DNA of 42,677 bases. Source: Caulobacter sp. (GTDB taxonomy: Bacteria > Pseudomonadota > Alphaproteobacteria > Caulobacterales > Caulobacteraceae). Each line of letters starts with the position of its first letter. The stretch's first letter is position 1. The stretch covers positions 1 to 42,677 of the forward strand of contig JAQGIP010000015.1 in assembly GCA_028291055.1 (NCBI GenBank). The letters are read 5' to 3'. A model generated the notes under the pieces. The model was given only the letters and a program-made list of their open reading frames with translations, made no database searches and was not told where the DNA came from. Positions 23,367-31,396 of the stretch are shown here, one piece after another. The position numbers were made by a program, and so were the translations under genes.

Positions 23367-23777
23367 TCAGCGGTAACGGGCGCGAACGAAGGGTTCGGTC
23401 ATGGCGTAGAAGACCGAAAACCCCGGGTAGATGGCCCACAGCGGCAGGTGGGCGAACCCGGCGAAGTCTTCCAGGAAGCCCCACACCGTGGTCGCCATCA
23501 GGGTGATGCCCATGGCCCAGAGCAGGCCCTGGACCGCGATGGTGCGTTCCAACTCGTCGGTGATCTCGGCGACGTAGCGCGCCAGCATCCAGATCGACCC
23601 GACCAGCGGCAGCGCGGGCGCCACCGCCAGGGCGTATCGCAGCACCCCTTGGGGCGGGTGGTGGTGGAAGGTCCACACCGTGAAGAACAGGATGACCAGA
23701 TACGCCCCCATCAGCGGCGCGAGCCGCCCGAGGTAGCGTTTCATGGGCCGGGACATATAGGCCATTGGCGTAAGCAC
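23367..23777 (-). CDS. Small integral membrane protein, paralog A
   Basis: Up to 136 residues (124 from the ATG at 23744). About four membrane helices are visible, with the loop EITDELERTIAVQGLLWAMG. It is paralogous to the next gene and first in the three-gene operon membrane A - membrane B - HTH. The start is uncertain. GTG at 23777 places the start directly beside the palindromic CTTGTC operator and would make the transcript nearly leaderless; the ATGs at 23756 and 23744 are alternatives. The homologous start in paralog B favours 23744. The function is unknown. Confidence 0.72.
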   Translation of the reverse strand: MLTPMAYMSRPMKRYLGRLAPLMGAYLVILFFTVWTFHHHPPQGVLRYALAVAPALPLVGSIWMLARYVAEITDELERTIAVQGLLWAMGITLMATTVWGFLEDFAGFAHLPLWAIYPGFSVFYAMTEPFVRARYR

Positions 23778-23805
23778 CCTTGTCGTTATGACAAGGATGC
23801 TTGTC
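23778..23805. promoter_or_regulatory. Candidate operator: three CTTGTC half-sites
   Basis: CCTTGTC-GTTAT-GACAAGG (23778-23796) is a perfect 19-bp dyad, and GACAAG-GATG-CTTGTC (23790-23805) extends it with a third half-site. It sits at the start of the membrane/HTH operon, where autoregulation by the Cro-type protein would act. Confidence 0.6.
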
Positions 23806-23877
23806 TCATGGGGGCGCGAGGCGTGTCAAGGGTGCTTTGCAAAAAGTCGTGGGTGGTTGTCCCAAATCTCCACACAC

Positions 23878-24017
23878 CCGCTCGTCCCCGCGCAGGCGGG
23901 GATCCAAGCTGAATGTCTGGAAACTCGCCGGCAAACAAACTCGCGCGGTGCTCGGCGGCCCACTCGAGCGCAACCTCGCGAGGCCGTATGGATCCCCGCC
24001 TGCGCGGGGACGAGCGG
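23878..24017. mobile_element. MITE-like inverted-repeat element, copy 2 (140 bp)
   Basis: A perfect 28-bp terminal inverted repeat: left arm 23878-23905 begins CCGCTCGTCCCCGCGCAGGC, and the right arm 23990-24017 ends GGGACGAGCGG. The 84-bp interior has no gene. It lies between the membrane/HTH operon and the RNase J stop. Confidence 0.8.
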
Positions 24018-24063
24018 ATTTGTGGGGCGTGGCTACGGGGCTGGTAGGACTGCCCCCTGCCCC

Positions 24064-25767
24064 CTAAAGCCGCGTAACGCTGACCCGCGTCATCGGCTTC
24101 TTGCCCCACAGGGCCGCCAGGCGCTTGCGCACCTCGCGCCGCACCATCTCCGCCAAATGCTCTTCATCGTCGGCCGACGTCCGCCCACCGGCGAACTTGC
24201 GCACGATGTCGGGCGTTTCCGCCACCAGCCGCGCGGCCACCTGTTCGGGCATGCCTTCCAGCAGCAGGATCGGGTCGCAGGCCAGACGCCCCGACCCGTC
24301 GAGGATGATGTTGACCACCGCCAGGCCGGCCGTGGCCATGGCGGCGCGGTCGCGCTGGGCCTTGCCGTCGGCCTCGACCACCGTGCGGCCGTCCAGGGCC
24401 AGGCGGCCCGACGGAACCTCGTCGACCACCTCGGGCCTGCCCGGGGCCAGGCGCGACATCAGGCCGTTCTCGATGATCAGCGACTGGGGCACCTGCAGCG
24501 AGTCGGCCAGGCGGCCGTGCTCGGCCATGTGGCGGCGTTCCCCGTGCACCGGGATCGACACCTGGGGCCGCACCCAGCGGTACATCTGGGCCAGCTCGTC
24601 GCGGCAGGGGTGGCCCGACACATGGGTCAGGATCTCGCCGTCGGTGATGATGGCCGCGCCCAGGTCGGTCAGCCGGTCCTGCAGCGCGTAGATCGACTTC
24701 TCGTTGCCCGGAATCATGCGCGAGGAGAAGATGATGGTGTCGCCCTTGCCCAGCTTCACATGGCGGTGCTCGCCGCGCGAAATCCGGTCCAGCGCCGCGC
24801 GGGGCTGTCCCTGGCTGCCGGTGCAGAGGTAGAGCAGGTTGTCGGCGGGGATGTGCTGCGCCTCGGCCTCGCCCAGCAGGCGCGGCATGTCGGCCAGGAA
24901 GCCCGCCTCGCGCGCCGCCCCGATGATGGTGTGGAAGGCCCGGCCCACCACCACGACCGAGCGGCCGGACTTGTGGGCCGCGTGGACCACGCTTTCCAGG
25001 CGCGCCAGGTTGGAGGCGAAGCTGGTGACCGCCACCGCGCCCTTCTTGATGCCGCCGATCAGCTTGACCAGGCTGGTGCGCACGTCGTCTTCCGACCCCG
25101 ACACCCCCTCCTGGAAGACGTTGGTGGAGTCGCAGACCATGGCCAGCACGCCTTCGTCGCCGAGCGCGCGCAGGGCGGCCTCGTCGGTGACGTCGCCGAC
25201 GATGGGAGACGGATCGATCTTCCAGTCGCCGGTGTGCATGATCACGCCGAGCGGCGTGCGGATGGCCACCGCGTTCGGCTCCGGGATGGAGTGGGTCAGC
25301 GTGATCAGCTCGATCTCGAAGGGCCCGATAGTGGCCTTGCCGCCCAGGGGCAGGATGCGCAGGTCGACCTCGTCGATCAGCCGCGCCTCGTTGAGCTTGT
25401 GGCGCAGCAGGGCCGCCGTGAACGGGGTCGCATAGACCGGGCAGCGCAGCCGCCGCCACAGGTGCGCCACCGCGCCGAGGTGATCCTCATGCCCATGGGT
25501 CAGCACGATGGCCAGCAGCCGGTCGGCGCGTTCCTCGATATAGGTCGGGTCGGGCATCACCGCGTCGACGCCCAGGCCGTTGTCCTGGCCGAAGGCGACG
25601 CCGCAGTCGATCATCAGCCAGTCGTAGTCGTCCTCCGGCCCGTAGCCGTAGAGGTTCATGTTCATGCCGATCTCGCCGGCCCCGCCCAGGGGCAGGAAGA
25701 CAAGCTCGTCGTCGGGGGCGGCCGTGCGGGGATAGGCGCGGGAAACGGGTTTATCCAAGTGCTGCAA
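24064..25767 (-). CDS. rnj: Ribonuclease J
   Basis: About 567 residues, the usual size. A metallo-beta-lactamase / beta-CASP ribonuclease with endo- and 5'-3' exo-activity that processes rRNA and turns over mRNA in the cytoplasm. Seen: the opening DDELVFLPLGGAGEIGMNMN; the zinc motif HGHEDH at ~91-96; the later ligands MHTGDWKID; the beta-CASP stretch FSSRMIPGNEKS; and HVSGHPCRDEL with PVHGERRHMAEH. TTG at 25767 was chosen because GGAG lies close upstream; TTG at 25758 is possible. The longer open frame to 25923 runs into repeat DNA and lacks homology. Confidence 0.93.
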   Translation of the reverse strand: MQHLDKPVSRAYPRTAAPDDELVFLPLGGAGEIGMNMNLYGYGPEDDYDWLMIDCGVAFGQDNGLGVDAVMPDPTYIEERADRLLAIVLTHGHEDHLGAVAHLWRRLRCPVYATPFTAALLRHKLNEARLIDEVDLRILPLGGKATIGPFEIELITLTHSIPEPNAVAIRTPLGVIMHTGDWKIDPSPIVGDVTDEAALRALGDEGVLAMVCDSTNVFQEGVSGSEDDVRTSLVKLIGGIKKGAVAVTSFASNLARLESVVHAAHKSGRSVVVVGRAFHTIIGAAREAGFLADMPRLLGEAEAQHIPADNLLYLCTGSQGQPRAALDRISRGEHRHVKLGKGDTIIFSSRMIPGNEKSIYALQDRLTDLGAAIITDGEILTHVSGHPCRDELAQMYRWVRPQVSIPVHGERRHMAEHGRLADSLQVPQSLIIENGLMSRLAPGRPEVVDEVPSGRLALDGRTVVEADGKAQRDRAAMATAGLAVVNIILDGSGRLACDPILLLEGMPEQVAARLVAETPDIVRKFAGGRTSADDEEHLAEMVRREVRKRLAALWGKKPMTRVSVTRL

Positions 25768-26210
25768 AATGCTCCGTGCTTTTGGCGGGGTTGCCGACCG
25801 GGTCACAGATGGCCCGTCGCGGCGCATCCGCAAGGACGCCGCCCCGCTGGTTGGGGCATAGCGGCCAGGGGGCGTAAGGCCAAACGTTTCCTGTCCGCCC
25901 GCTCGCATTGGCCGCATGTGCACGCACGCGATGCGGCCAACTCCACACTCCGCTCATCCCCGCGTTCGCGGGAAATGGGGACATGATCCCATTTCCGAGC
26001 GCGGCTTGACCGCCTTGCCGAGTGTTGGCCGAAAATGGGTTCGTGTCCCCAATTCCTGCCGCCCCAACCTTTCAACGCCGCGCCCGCAAATCGGGGACAC
26101 GAACCGATTTCCGGTTGGTGGCGTGGCGCGGCGGGGGCGTGATCGGAAATCGGATCATGTCCCCATTTGCGAGATGCGCCCGCCTTCGCGGGGAGGAGCG
26201 GAGTTATGAA
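25768..26210. repeat. 443-bp gene-free region filled by nested palindromic repeats
   Basis: An outer element has ends CCGCTCATCCCCGCGTTCGC (from 25950) and a matching end reading GGGGAGGAGCGG (to 26201), as in the MITE-like family. Inside are two GGGGACA units. Unit A runs from 25977 to 26050 (ATGATCCCATTTCC facing AAATGGGTTCGTGTCCCC); unit B from 26094 to 26164 (ACGAACCGATTTCC facing GGAAATCGGATCATGTCCCC). This looks like one repeat family inserted in another. No gene is seen. Confidence 0.75.
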
Positions 26211-27098
26211 CTACTGAATCCGTTCGACCTTGTAGCCCCTGGCCCGCATCAACTGCGGGATCCCGTCCGGCCCGATCAGGTGCAGGGCGCCGATGTTGAC
26301 CATCGTCACGCCCTTGCCCTGCATCTGCCCGTCCAGCACTTCGGCCCAGGCGAGGTTGCGGCGCCTGATCATGGCGTCATAGAGCTCGGGGCTGTCGACG
26401 CGCATGTCGTTGACCATCAGCGAGCCCACGGCCACCAGGTCGCCGCCGGCCCAGCTGGCCTCCAGGTTGACGTTGGCGGCGCTGTCGGCGCCGTCGTCGA
26501 GGGTTTCTTCCAGGAAGCTGATCTCGCCGGCTTCCGACATGTCGGCGAAGATGCGCACCTGCTGCTCGATGGTCTCGAAGGTGCGGATCTGCTTGGTCGT
26601 CCCCTTCGCCGCCGTGGTCAGGGTGGCGTCGGCGCCCGCCTCGGGCGTGTAGCCCTGCTTCAGCATCGGCATCACCGTCAGCATCAGGCCCACGGCCCAG
26701 GGCCGCATATGCTCGATGGCGTCGAAGGTCACCGTCGTGCCCTGCAGCGCCGCCTTGACCCGCGCGATGGTCGCCGGGTCGAGCTTTTCACTGAGGGTGC
26801 GTTTGGGATCGATGCCGTATTTGAGGATCAGCCCCTGCATGGCGACGGGGTCGATATCCATGTCGGTCTCGAACCAGACCGTGGTCGCGCGGCCATAGGC
26901 GGCGTCGAACAGCGGCGTGCGCCACTTCTGGTCCGGCTCCAGCACATGCATGGTGCCGAACAGGTAGATGGTGGAATCCTTGTCGGTCATCACCCACAGG
27001 GCCGGGGCGGCCCAGGCGGCAGCGGCCAGAGACCACGACAGGGTCAGCGCAATGAGCGCTGCCGTCGCGCGCCGCAGCAGCTTCAGGAATGACGTCAT
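26211..27098 (-). CDS. TraB/GumN family protein, copy 2
   Basis: 295 residues. The signal peptide ends near AAAWA-AP. The opening ALWVMTDKDSTIYLFGTMH carries the GxxH motif at 48-51, and the closing MVNIGALHLIGPDGI has the second conserved His. It is clearly paralogous to the protein at 21718-22623 (shared LWV-DSTIYLFGT-H and EQQV/EQQI blocks), but sits in another operon. It lies 17 bp downstream of the dcd stop, so it is probably transcribed from the dcd promoter. The function is unknown; a periplasmic metal-dependent hydrolase is possible. Confidence 0.87.
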   Translation of the reverse strand: MTSFLKLLRRATAALIALTLSWSLAAAAWAAPALWVMTDKDSTIYLFGTMHVLEPDQKWRTPLFDAAYGRATTVWFETDMDIDPVAMQGLILKYGIDPKRTLSEKLDPATIARVKAALQGTTVTFDAIEHMRPWAVGLMLTVMPMLKQGYTPEAGADATLTTAAKGTTKQIRTFETIEQQVRIFADMSEAGEISFLEETLDDGADSAANVNLEASWAGGDLVAVGSLMVNDMRVDSPELYDAMIRRRNLAWAEVLDGQMQGKGVTMVNIGALHLIGPDGIPQLMRARGYKVERIQ

Positions 27099-27115
27099 CC
27101 GGCCCCCGCCCAGCT

Positions 27116-28132
27116 TCAGAGCCAGGGCTTGAAATGCTTCGACAGCTTCAGCCCCTGGCGCAGATAGTGTGACCCATCTTCGCCGTAGAGACGAGTGGGC
27201 CGCGCGGTCAGCGGCTCATAGACCAGCCGCGCCACGATCTGGCCGTCCTCGAGCAGGAAGGGCGTCTCGTGGCTGCGCACTTCCAGCACGCCCTTGGAGC
27301 CCTGGCTGTCGGTCTCCGCGCAGCCGAAGCCGGGGTCGAAGAAGCCCGCATAGTGGACGCGGAACTCACCCACCGACGGATCGATGGGGGTCATCTCGGC
27401 GGCTTCCATCACCGGGATCTCGATGTCGTCCTTGCTGGCCAGGATGTAGAATTCGCCCGGATCGAGCAGCAGCTGGCCGTTGCGCGGGATCAGCGGCTCC
27501 CAGAAGTCGTGCGGGTCGTGGCCGCCTTCCTTGTCCAGGTCGATCACGCCCGCGTGGCGGCGGCCCCGGAATCCCGCCACGTCGGAGGACAGGTCGACGC
27601 CCACGCTGCGGGTCGACAGTTTCGGCGGCTGGCCGATCTTCAGCCGCAGCTGGTTCAGCCGCGTGCCGGTGCGCACCAGCACCGAAAACGTCTGCGGCGC
27701 GATCTCCACATACAGCGGCCCGTCATAGCCCTCGACCACGTCGTCGAAGGCCGGACCCCGGTCGGTGAGCAGGCGCACGAACACATCCACCCGCCCCGTC
27801 GAACTCTTGGGATTGCCCCGCGCGGAGACGCCGGTGGGCAGCTTCAGCCGCTCCTGAACCTCGGCGATATAGACGCAGCCCTTTTCCAGCACCGTGCCCT
27901 TGGTCAGGTCGAGCTCATGCATGATGAGGTCGTCCATGCGCTCGGCGACCAGGCGCCCGCGCGGCAGGAACGACGCGCGCACCCGCCAGACGCGCTCGCC
28001 CAGGCGCAGGTCGAGGCTGGCCGGCTGGACCTGGTCATCGTCAAACGGCGTGAGCGAGGTGATGGCCCCCTGGGCGATCAGATCCTCGATGGACTGGCAG
28101 GGCAGTATGCCCGCGGACGCTGTATCTATCAT
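27116..28132 (-). CDS. dcd: dCTP deaminase, long (two-barrel) form
   Basis: 338 residues, against about 190 for E. coli Dcd. It deaminates dCTP to dUTP for thymidylate synthesis. The N-terminal part has QPASLDLRLGERVWRV and ARGNPKSSTGRVDVFVRLLTD, the Ser/Arg-containing active-site strand of the Dcd/dUTPase fold. A second dUTPase-like half (~215-330) includes LLDPGEFYILASKDDIEIP and HYAGFFDPGFG. This double form is usual in alphaproteobacteria. ATG at 28132 was chosen because homology starts there (ILPCQSIEDLI); the longer frame to 28375 runs through the repeat element. The GumN-like gene follows 17 bp downstream. Confidence 0.9.
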   Translation of the reverse strand: MIDTASAGILPCQSIEDLIAQGAITSLTPFDDDQVQPASLDLRLGERVWRVRASFLPRGRLVAERMDDLIMHELDLTKGTVLEKGCVYIAEVQERLKLPTGVSARGNPKSSTGRVDVFVRLLTDRGPAFDDVVEGYDGPLYVEIAPQTFSVLVRTGTRLNQLRLKIGQPPKLSTRSVGVDLSSDVAGFRGRRHAGVIDLDKEGGHDPHDFWEPLIPRNGQLLLDPGEFYILASKDDIEIPVMEAAEMTPIDPSVGEFRVHYAGFFDPGFGCAETDSQGSKGVLEVRSHETPFLLEDGQIVARLVYEPLTARPTRLYGEDGSHYLRQGLKLSKHFKPWL

Positions 28133-28182
28133 CGTCGGCGGACCTTCGCTGGAGTGGGGGGCGAAAGCAAGAGGCCATCCAC

Positions 28183-28788
28183 CCATCCTCCACCGTGAGC
28201 GGCAGCGAACGGGGGAGGTGTCGGCGAATGCCGACGGAGGGGGCAAACGATGCCTGCCTAACCTGGGGTCCGCTCCCGCAACAACCGCCCTATCGCCTCG
28301 ACCACATACTCCGGCCCATCCATCACCGCCCGTGCCGACACGCGATGCGTATGAATCCCCTGCGCAGCCAGCCACCGATCCCGCCGCTCATCGTGCACGA
28401 TCCGACCATCGTTCTCATGGGACGCGCCATCGACCTCGACGGCGAGCCGGGCGCGGCTGCAATAGAAGTCCAGGATGTAGGGGCCGATCGGATGCTGCTT
28501 GCGAAACTGGAACCCGTCGAGCTGGCGCCCTTTGAGGCAGAGCCATAGCTTGACCTCCGGCAGATTCATGGAGGACCTGAGTTGCCTGGCGCGGTTGAAG
28601 GTCTGCTGAGGCGCTCTCATACGGAGAGCTTAACCATTGTTCTCTATTTGTTCCAGCCCTTTTCAGCGGTGACGATGCTCCGTTCAGCTTGCCCCCTCCG
28701 TCGGCATTCGCCGACACCTCCCCCGTCGCGCGCTCCGCGCGCGACTCTTCCAGCAAAGGGTGGCGCTGCCGCTCACGGTGGAGGATGG
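28183..28788. mobile_element. 606-bp inverted-repeat element carrying a DUF559 gene
   Basis: The left arm (28183-28248) reads CCATCCTCCACCGTGAGC, then GGGGGAGGTGTCGGCGAATG, ending GGGGGCAA. The right arm (28689-28788) is its reverse complement with an extra ~36 bp. Between the arms is only the DUF559 gene. The same arms, without a gene, bound a 166-bp element at 37375-37540. The DUF559 gene therefore looks like cargo or engine of the element (inference). Confidence 0.7.
28258..28620 (-). CDS. DUF559 endonuclease-like protein
   Basis: 120 residues, full length for DUF559. The family has the PD-(D/E)XK fold shared with Vsr and other nucleases. Seen: LPEVKLWLCLKGRQLDG (Glu22), FRKQHPIGPYILDFYC with Asp51, and the catalytic-type AVEVDGASH with Glu62 and Asp64. 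The biochemical role is not established. No methylase or mismatch-repair partner is adjacent. The gene is enclosed by inverted arms of a repeat element, and both neighbours are unrelated housekeeping genes, which suggests arrival as a unit. The ATG at 28620 has only a weak ribosome site. Confidence 0.85.
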   Translation of the reverse strand: MRAPQQTFNRARQLRSSMNLPEVKLWLCLKGRQLDGFQFRKQHPIGPYILDFYCSRARLAVEVDGASHENDGRIVHDERRDRWLAAQGIHTHRVSARAVMDGPEYVVEAIGRLLRERTPG

Positions 28789-29273
28789 TAGTCACCCTGC
28801 GCCCCGCCGAGCTCAGCGACCTCGCAGCCTCCTATCCGGCGCTGGCCGCCGGCATCGCCGAGGGCTTCGCCGGCGATGAGGCGGGCGGCCATACCGCCGT
28901 GGCCGAGGCGCTCACCGACATGACCACCGACGCGGGCCCGGCGCCCTTCAACGCCTACTGGGCCGCCCGCGCCGGCATGATCGTGGGGCTGTGCAGCTTC
29001 AAGCGCGGTCTGGACGGCGAGGGCGCGGTGGAGATCGCCTACTTCACCTTCGCCGATTTCGAGGGCCAGGGCATCGCCGGCGCCATGGTCACGGGCCTGC
29101 TCGACATCGCCACGCGGGCCGGGGCGGCGGCGCTGACCGCCCACACCCTGCCCGAACCCAATGCGTCGGGCGCCGTGCTCACGCGCAGCGGCTTTACCTG
29201 GATGGGCGAGATCGAGGATCCCGAAGACGGCCGCGTCTGGGACTGGCGCCGCGAGATCGCGGCCGCCCCCTGA
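28785..29273 (+). CDS. GNAT-family N-acetyltransferase
   Basis: 162 residues. A GNAT fold is visible. The strand-4 region is GEGAVEIAYFTFADFEGQGI, with the acetyl-CoA loop EGQGIAGAM (~89-97), and the C-terminal region is NASGAVLTRSGFTWMGEIED. It probably acetylates a small molecule; the substrate is unknown. The only near start, ATG at 28785, lies inside the last bases of the flanking repeat element (GGTGGAGGATGG), so the repeat supplies the GGAGG directly against the ATG, an unusually short spacing. Translation may be weak or start elsewhere. Confidence 0.82.
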   Translation: MVVTLRPAELSDLAASYPALAAGIAEGFAGDEAGGHTAVAEALTDMTTDAGPAPFNAYWAARAGMIVGLCSFKRGLDGEGAVEIAYFTFADFEGQGIAGAMVTGLLDIATRAGAAALTAHTLPEPNASGAVLTRSGFTWMGEIEDPEDGRVWDWRREIAAAP

Positions 29274-29278
29274 AACCT

Positions 29279-29500
29279 CTAGTGGGCCGAATGCTTCTTC
29301 TTGCCCGCCAGCTCGCTCAGCAGATAGACGCTCGCGCCCACCCCGAACAGGGCGACGGCCTGGGACAGGTTGGCGATGGCGTGGAACTGAGCCGGGAAGA
29401 AGCGCTGGACCTGGTCGGACAGGATCAGCAGCAGGATGTTGAACCCGCCGAAGATCGCCAACAGGGCGGCGAAGACGCGGAACACGAGCACTAAGGCCAT
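29279..29500 (-). CDS. Small two-helix membrane protein
   Basis: 73 residues. Two hydrophobic segments, ~4-25 (LVFRVFAALLAIFGGFNILL) and ~43-63 (ANLSQAVALFGVGASVYLLS), are followed by a basic, His-ending tail. The ATG at 29500 has AGGAG 7 bases upstream, which supports the short form; longer readings in this frame are shadows of metZ. It is convergent with the GNAT gene (stops 5 bp apart) and divergent from metZ. The function is unknown. Confidence 0.72.
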   Translation of the reverse strand: MALVLVFRVFAALLAIFGGFNILLLILSDQVQRFFPAQFHAIANLSQAVALFGVGASVYLLSELAGKKKHSAH

Positions 29501-29710
29501 TGCGGGCTCCTGGATTGATCCCGGCCGGAAGGGGTGGCCGTTAACCTTCCTAAACTTGGCCGTAGGGATTCGGTTCCCGCGACAGGCGAATGGTTGGGCG
29601 AATGGCGCGGCCAGGCGGAGCAATTGTCGAGAGACGTTTCCTGGCTTGACCCCGCCCCCCCGCCTCGGGTTCATGCGGCCTTCCAGTGCGACCACCCGAA
29701 AGCCCGTTCC

Positions 29711-30895
29711 ATGGCCGAAGATCCCAACCTCTGGCAGCCCGCCACCAAGCTGATCCACGGGGGCATCACGCGCAGCCAGCACGGCGAAACCGCCGAAGCC
29801 CTCTTCCTGACCCAGGGCTTCGTCTATGACAACGCCAAGGCCGCCGACGACCGCTTCTCCGGCGAGAAGCCGGGCTTCGTCTATTCGCGCTACGCCAACC
29901 CCACCACAGCCATGTTCGAAGAGCGCCTGGCGCTGCTCGAAGGCGCCGAGCGCTGCCGGGCCGTGGCCTCGGGCATGGCCGCCGTCCACGTCGCGCTGAG
30001 CGGCCTGGTGCGGGCCGGCGATCACGTGGTGGCCGGGCGCGCCCTGTTCGGCTCCTGCCGCTGGATCGTGAAGGAATGGCTGCCCCGCTTCGGGGTGGAG
30101 ACCACCGTCGTCGACGGTCCCGAGGCCCACCACTGGGCCGCCGCCATGCGCCCCAACACCAAGGCGGTGCTGATCGAGACGCCGGCCAATCCGCTGCTGG
30201 AGGTCACCGACATCGCCGCCGTCAGCGCCGCGGCGCATGAGGTCGGCGCCAAGGTCATCGTCGACAACGTCTTCGCCACCCCCATCTTCCAAAAGCCCCT
30301 GGCGCTGGGCGCCGACCTGGTCGTCTATTCCGCCACCAAGCATATCGACGGCCAGGGCCGCGTGCTGGGCGGAGCGATCCTGGGCGGCAATGAGCTGATG
30401 GAGGAGGCCTACCGCGACCTGCTGCGCCACACCGGCCCGGCCATCTCGCCGTTCAATTCGTGGGTCCTGCTGAAGGGCGTCGAGACCCTGGACCTGCGGG
30501 TGCGCGCCCAGACCGCCACGGCCGCCAAGCTGGCCGACCTGATCGCCGACCATGCCAAGACCGCGCGCTGCTACTACCCCGGCCGCGCCGACCACCCCCA
30601 GGCGGCCGTCGCCCATCAGCAGATGAGCGGCTTCTCCAACATGATCGCCTTCGACCTGGGCTCGCGCGAGGCGGCCTGGCGTTTCCTCGATGCGCTGGAG
30701 GTGGTGATCATCTCCAACAACCTGGGCGATGCGAAATCCATGGCCACCCACCCCTCCTCCACCACCCACCGCGCCACGCCGGAGCCCGAACGCCTGGCGA
30801 TCGGCGTGACGGAAGGCTGCGTGCGCATGAACGTGGGCCTGGAAGACCTGGCCGACCTGTCGCGCGATGTCGCCCGCGCCCTGGACGCGGCCTGA
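29711..30895 (+). CDS. metZ: O-succinylhomoserine sulfhydrylase
   Basis: 394 residues. A cytoplasmic PLP enzyme of the Cys/Met-metabolism family that makes homocysteine directly from O-succinylhomoserine and sulfide in methionine synthesis. Seen: the YSRYANPT substrate loop (~58-65), the PLP-phosphate contact ASGMAAV (~86-92), Asp185 in VIVDNVFATP, the PLP lysine Lys210 in YSATKHIDGQGR, and the C-terminal SHPSST-like THPSSTTH. The GRVLGG stretch is typical of MetZ rather than cystathionine lyases. The ATG has no clear ribosome site. I looked for a SAM-II or other SAM riboswitch in 29501-29710 and could not recognise one. apaG follows after 3 bp. Confidence 0.92.
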   Translation: MAEDPNLWQPATKLIHGGITRSQHGETAEALFLTQGFVYDNAKAADDRFSGEKPGFVYSRYANPTTAMFEERLALLEGAERCRAVASGMAAVHVALSGLVRAGDHVVAGRALFGSCRWIVKEWLPRFGVETTVVDGPEAHHWAAAMRPNTKAVLIETPANPLLEVTDIAAVSAAAHEVGAKVIVDNVFATPIFQKPLALGADLVVYSATKHIDGQGRVLGGAILGGNELMEEAYRDLLRHTGPAISPFNSWVLLKGVETLDLRVRAQTATAAKLADLIADHAKTARCYYPGRADHPQAAVAHQQMSGFSNMIAFDLGSREAAWRFLDALEVVIISNNLGDAKSMATHPSSTTHRATPEPERLAIGVTEGCVRMNVGLEDLADLSRDVARALDAA

Positions 30896-30898
30896 TCC

Positions 30899-31333
30899 AT
30901 GGCGGTGAGGCGTCTTTCACGGCGGGGCAAGGACAGCCCCATCTATGAGATGCGCACCCGCGACATCCTCGTGCGGATCATCGTCAGCTATCTGCCCGAC
31001 GAGAGCCGGCCGGAAGAGGGCCGCTGGGTCTGGGCCTATATGGCCGAGATCGAAAACCACGGGAGCGAGACCGTCCAGCTGGTCTCGCGCCACTGGATCA
31101 TCACCGACGCCGCCAATGTGGTCGAGGAGGTCAAGGGCGAGGGCGTGGTCGGCGAGCAGCCCACCCTGCTGGCCCGCGAGGCCTTCCGCTACACCTCCGG
31201 CTGCGCGCTCTCGACGGCGAGCGGGACCATGCGCGGGACCTTCCAGATGCTCACCGAGGGCGGCGTGGCCTTCGAGGCGGAGATTCCCGAGTTCTCCCTG
31301 CATCTGCCGGGCGCCCAGCGCAAGATGAACTAG
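30899..31333 (+). CDS. apaG: ApaG/CO2+-Mg2+ efflux-associated protein
   Basis: 144 residues, one ApaG (DUF525) domain of fibronectin-like beta fold. Seen: IVRIIVSYLPDESRPEEGRW-type opening strands, WAYMAEIENHGSETVQLVSR, HWIITDA, the glycine-rich VVGEQPTL, FRYTSGCALSTASGTMRGTF, and the closing FSLHLPG. The exact role in bacteria is not settled; apaG was named for linkage to apaH. The ATG at 30899 starts 3 bp after the metZ stop, so the two are co-transcribed. Confidence 0.92.
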   Translation: MAVRRLSRRGKDSPIYEMRTRDILVRIIVSYLPDESRPEEGRWVWAYMAEIENHGSETVQLVSRHWIITDAANVVEEVKGEGVVGEQPTLLAREAFRYTSGCALSTASGTMRGTFQMLTEGGVAFEAEIPEFSLHLPGAQRKMN

Positions 31334-31396
31334 TGGATGGAATCTGACGGCTTGGCGCCACTGGGAAGCAGCCCTTGCGCGTAGCTTATCCGATTG

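Noticed and set aside
28133..28375. N-terminal extension of Dcd
   Set aside because: The extra 81 codons run through the repeat element; Dcd homology starts at the ATG at 28132.
29501..29710. SAM riboswitch before metZ
   Set aside because: Expected in some alphaproteobacteria, but I could not find the SAM-II pseudoknot pattern or conserved loops.
29279..30769. 496-residue minus-strand frame opposite metZ
   Set aside because: Only its last 73 codons, after a good ribosome site, form a real small membrane protein; the rest is antisense of metZ.
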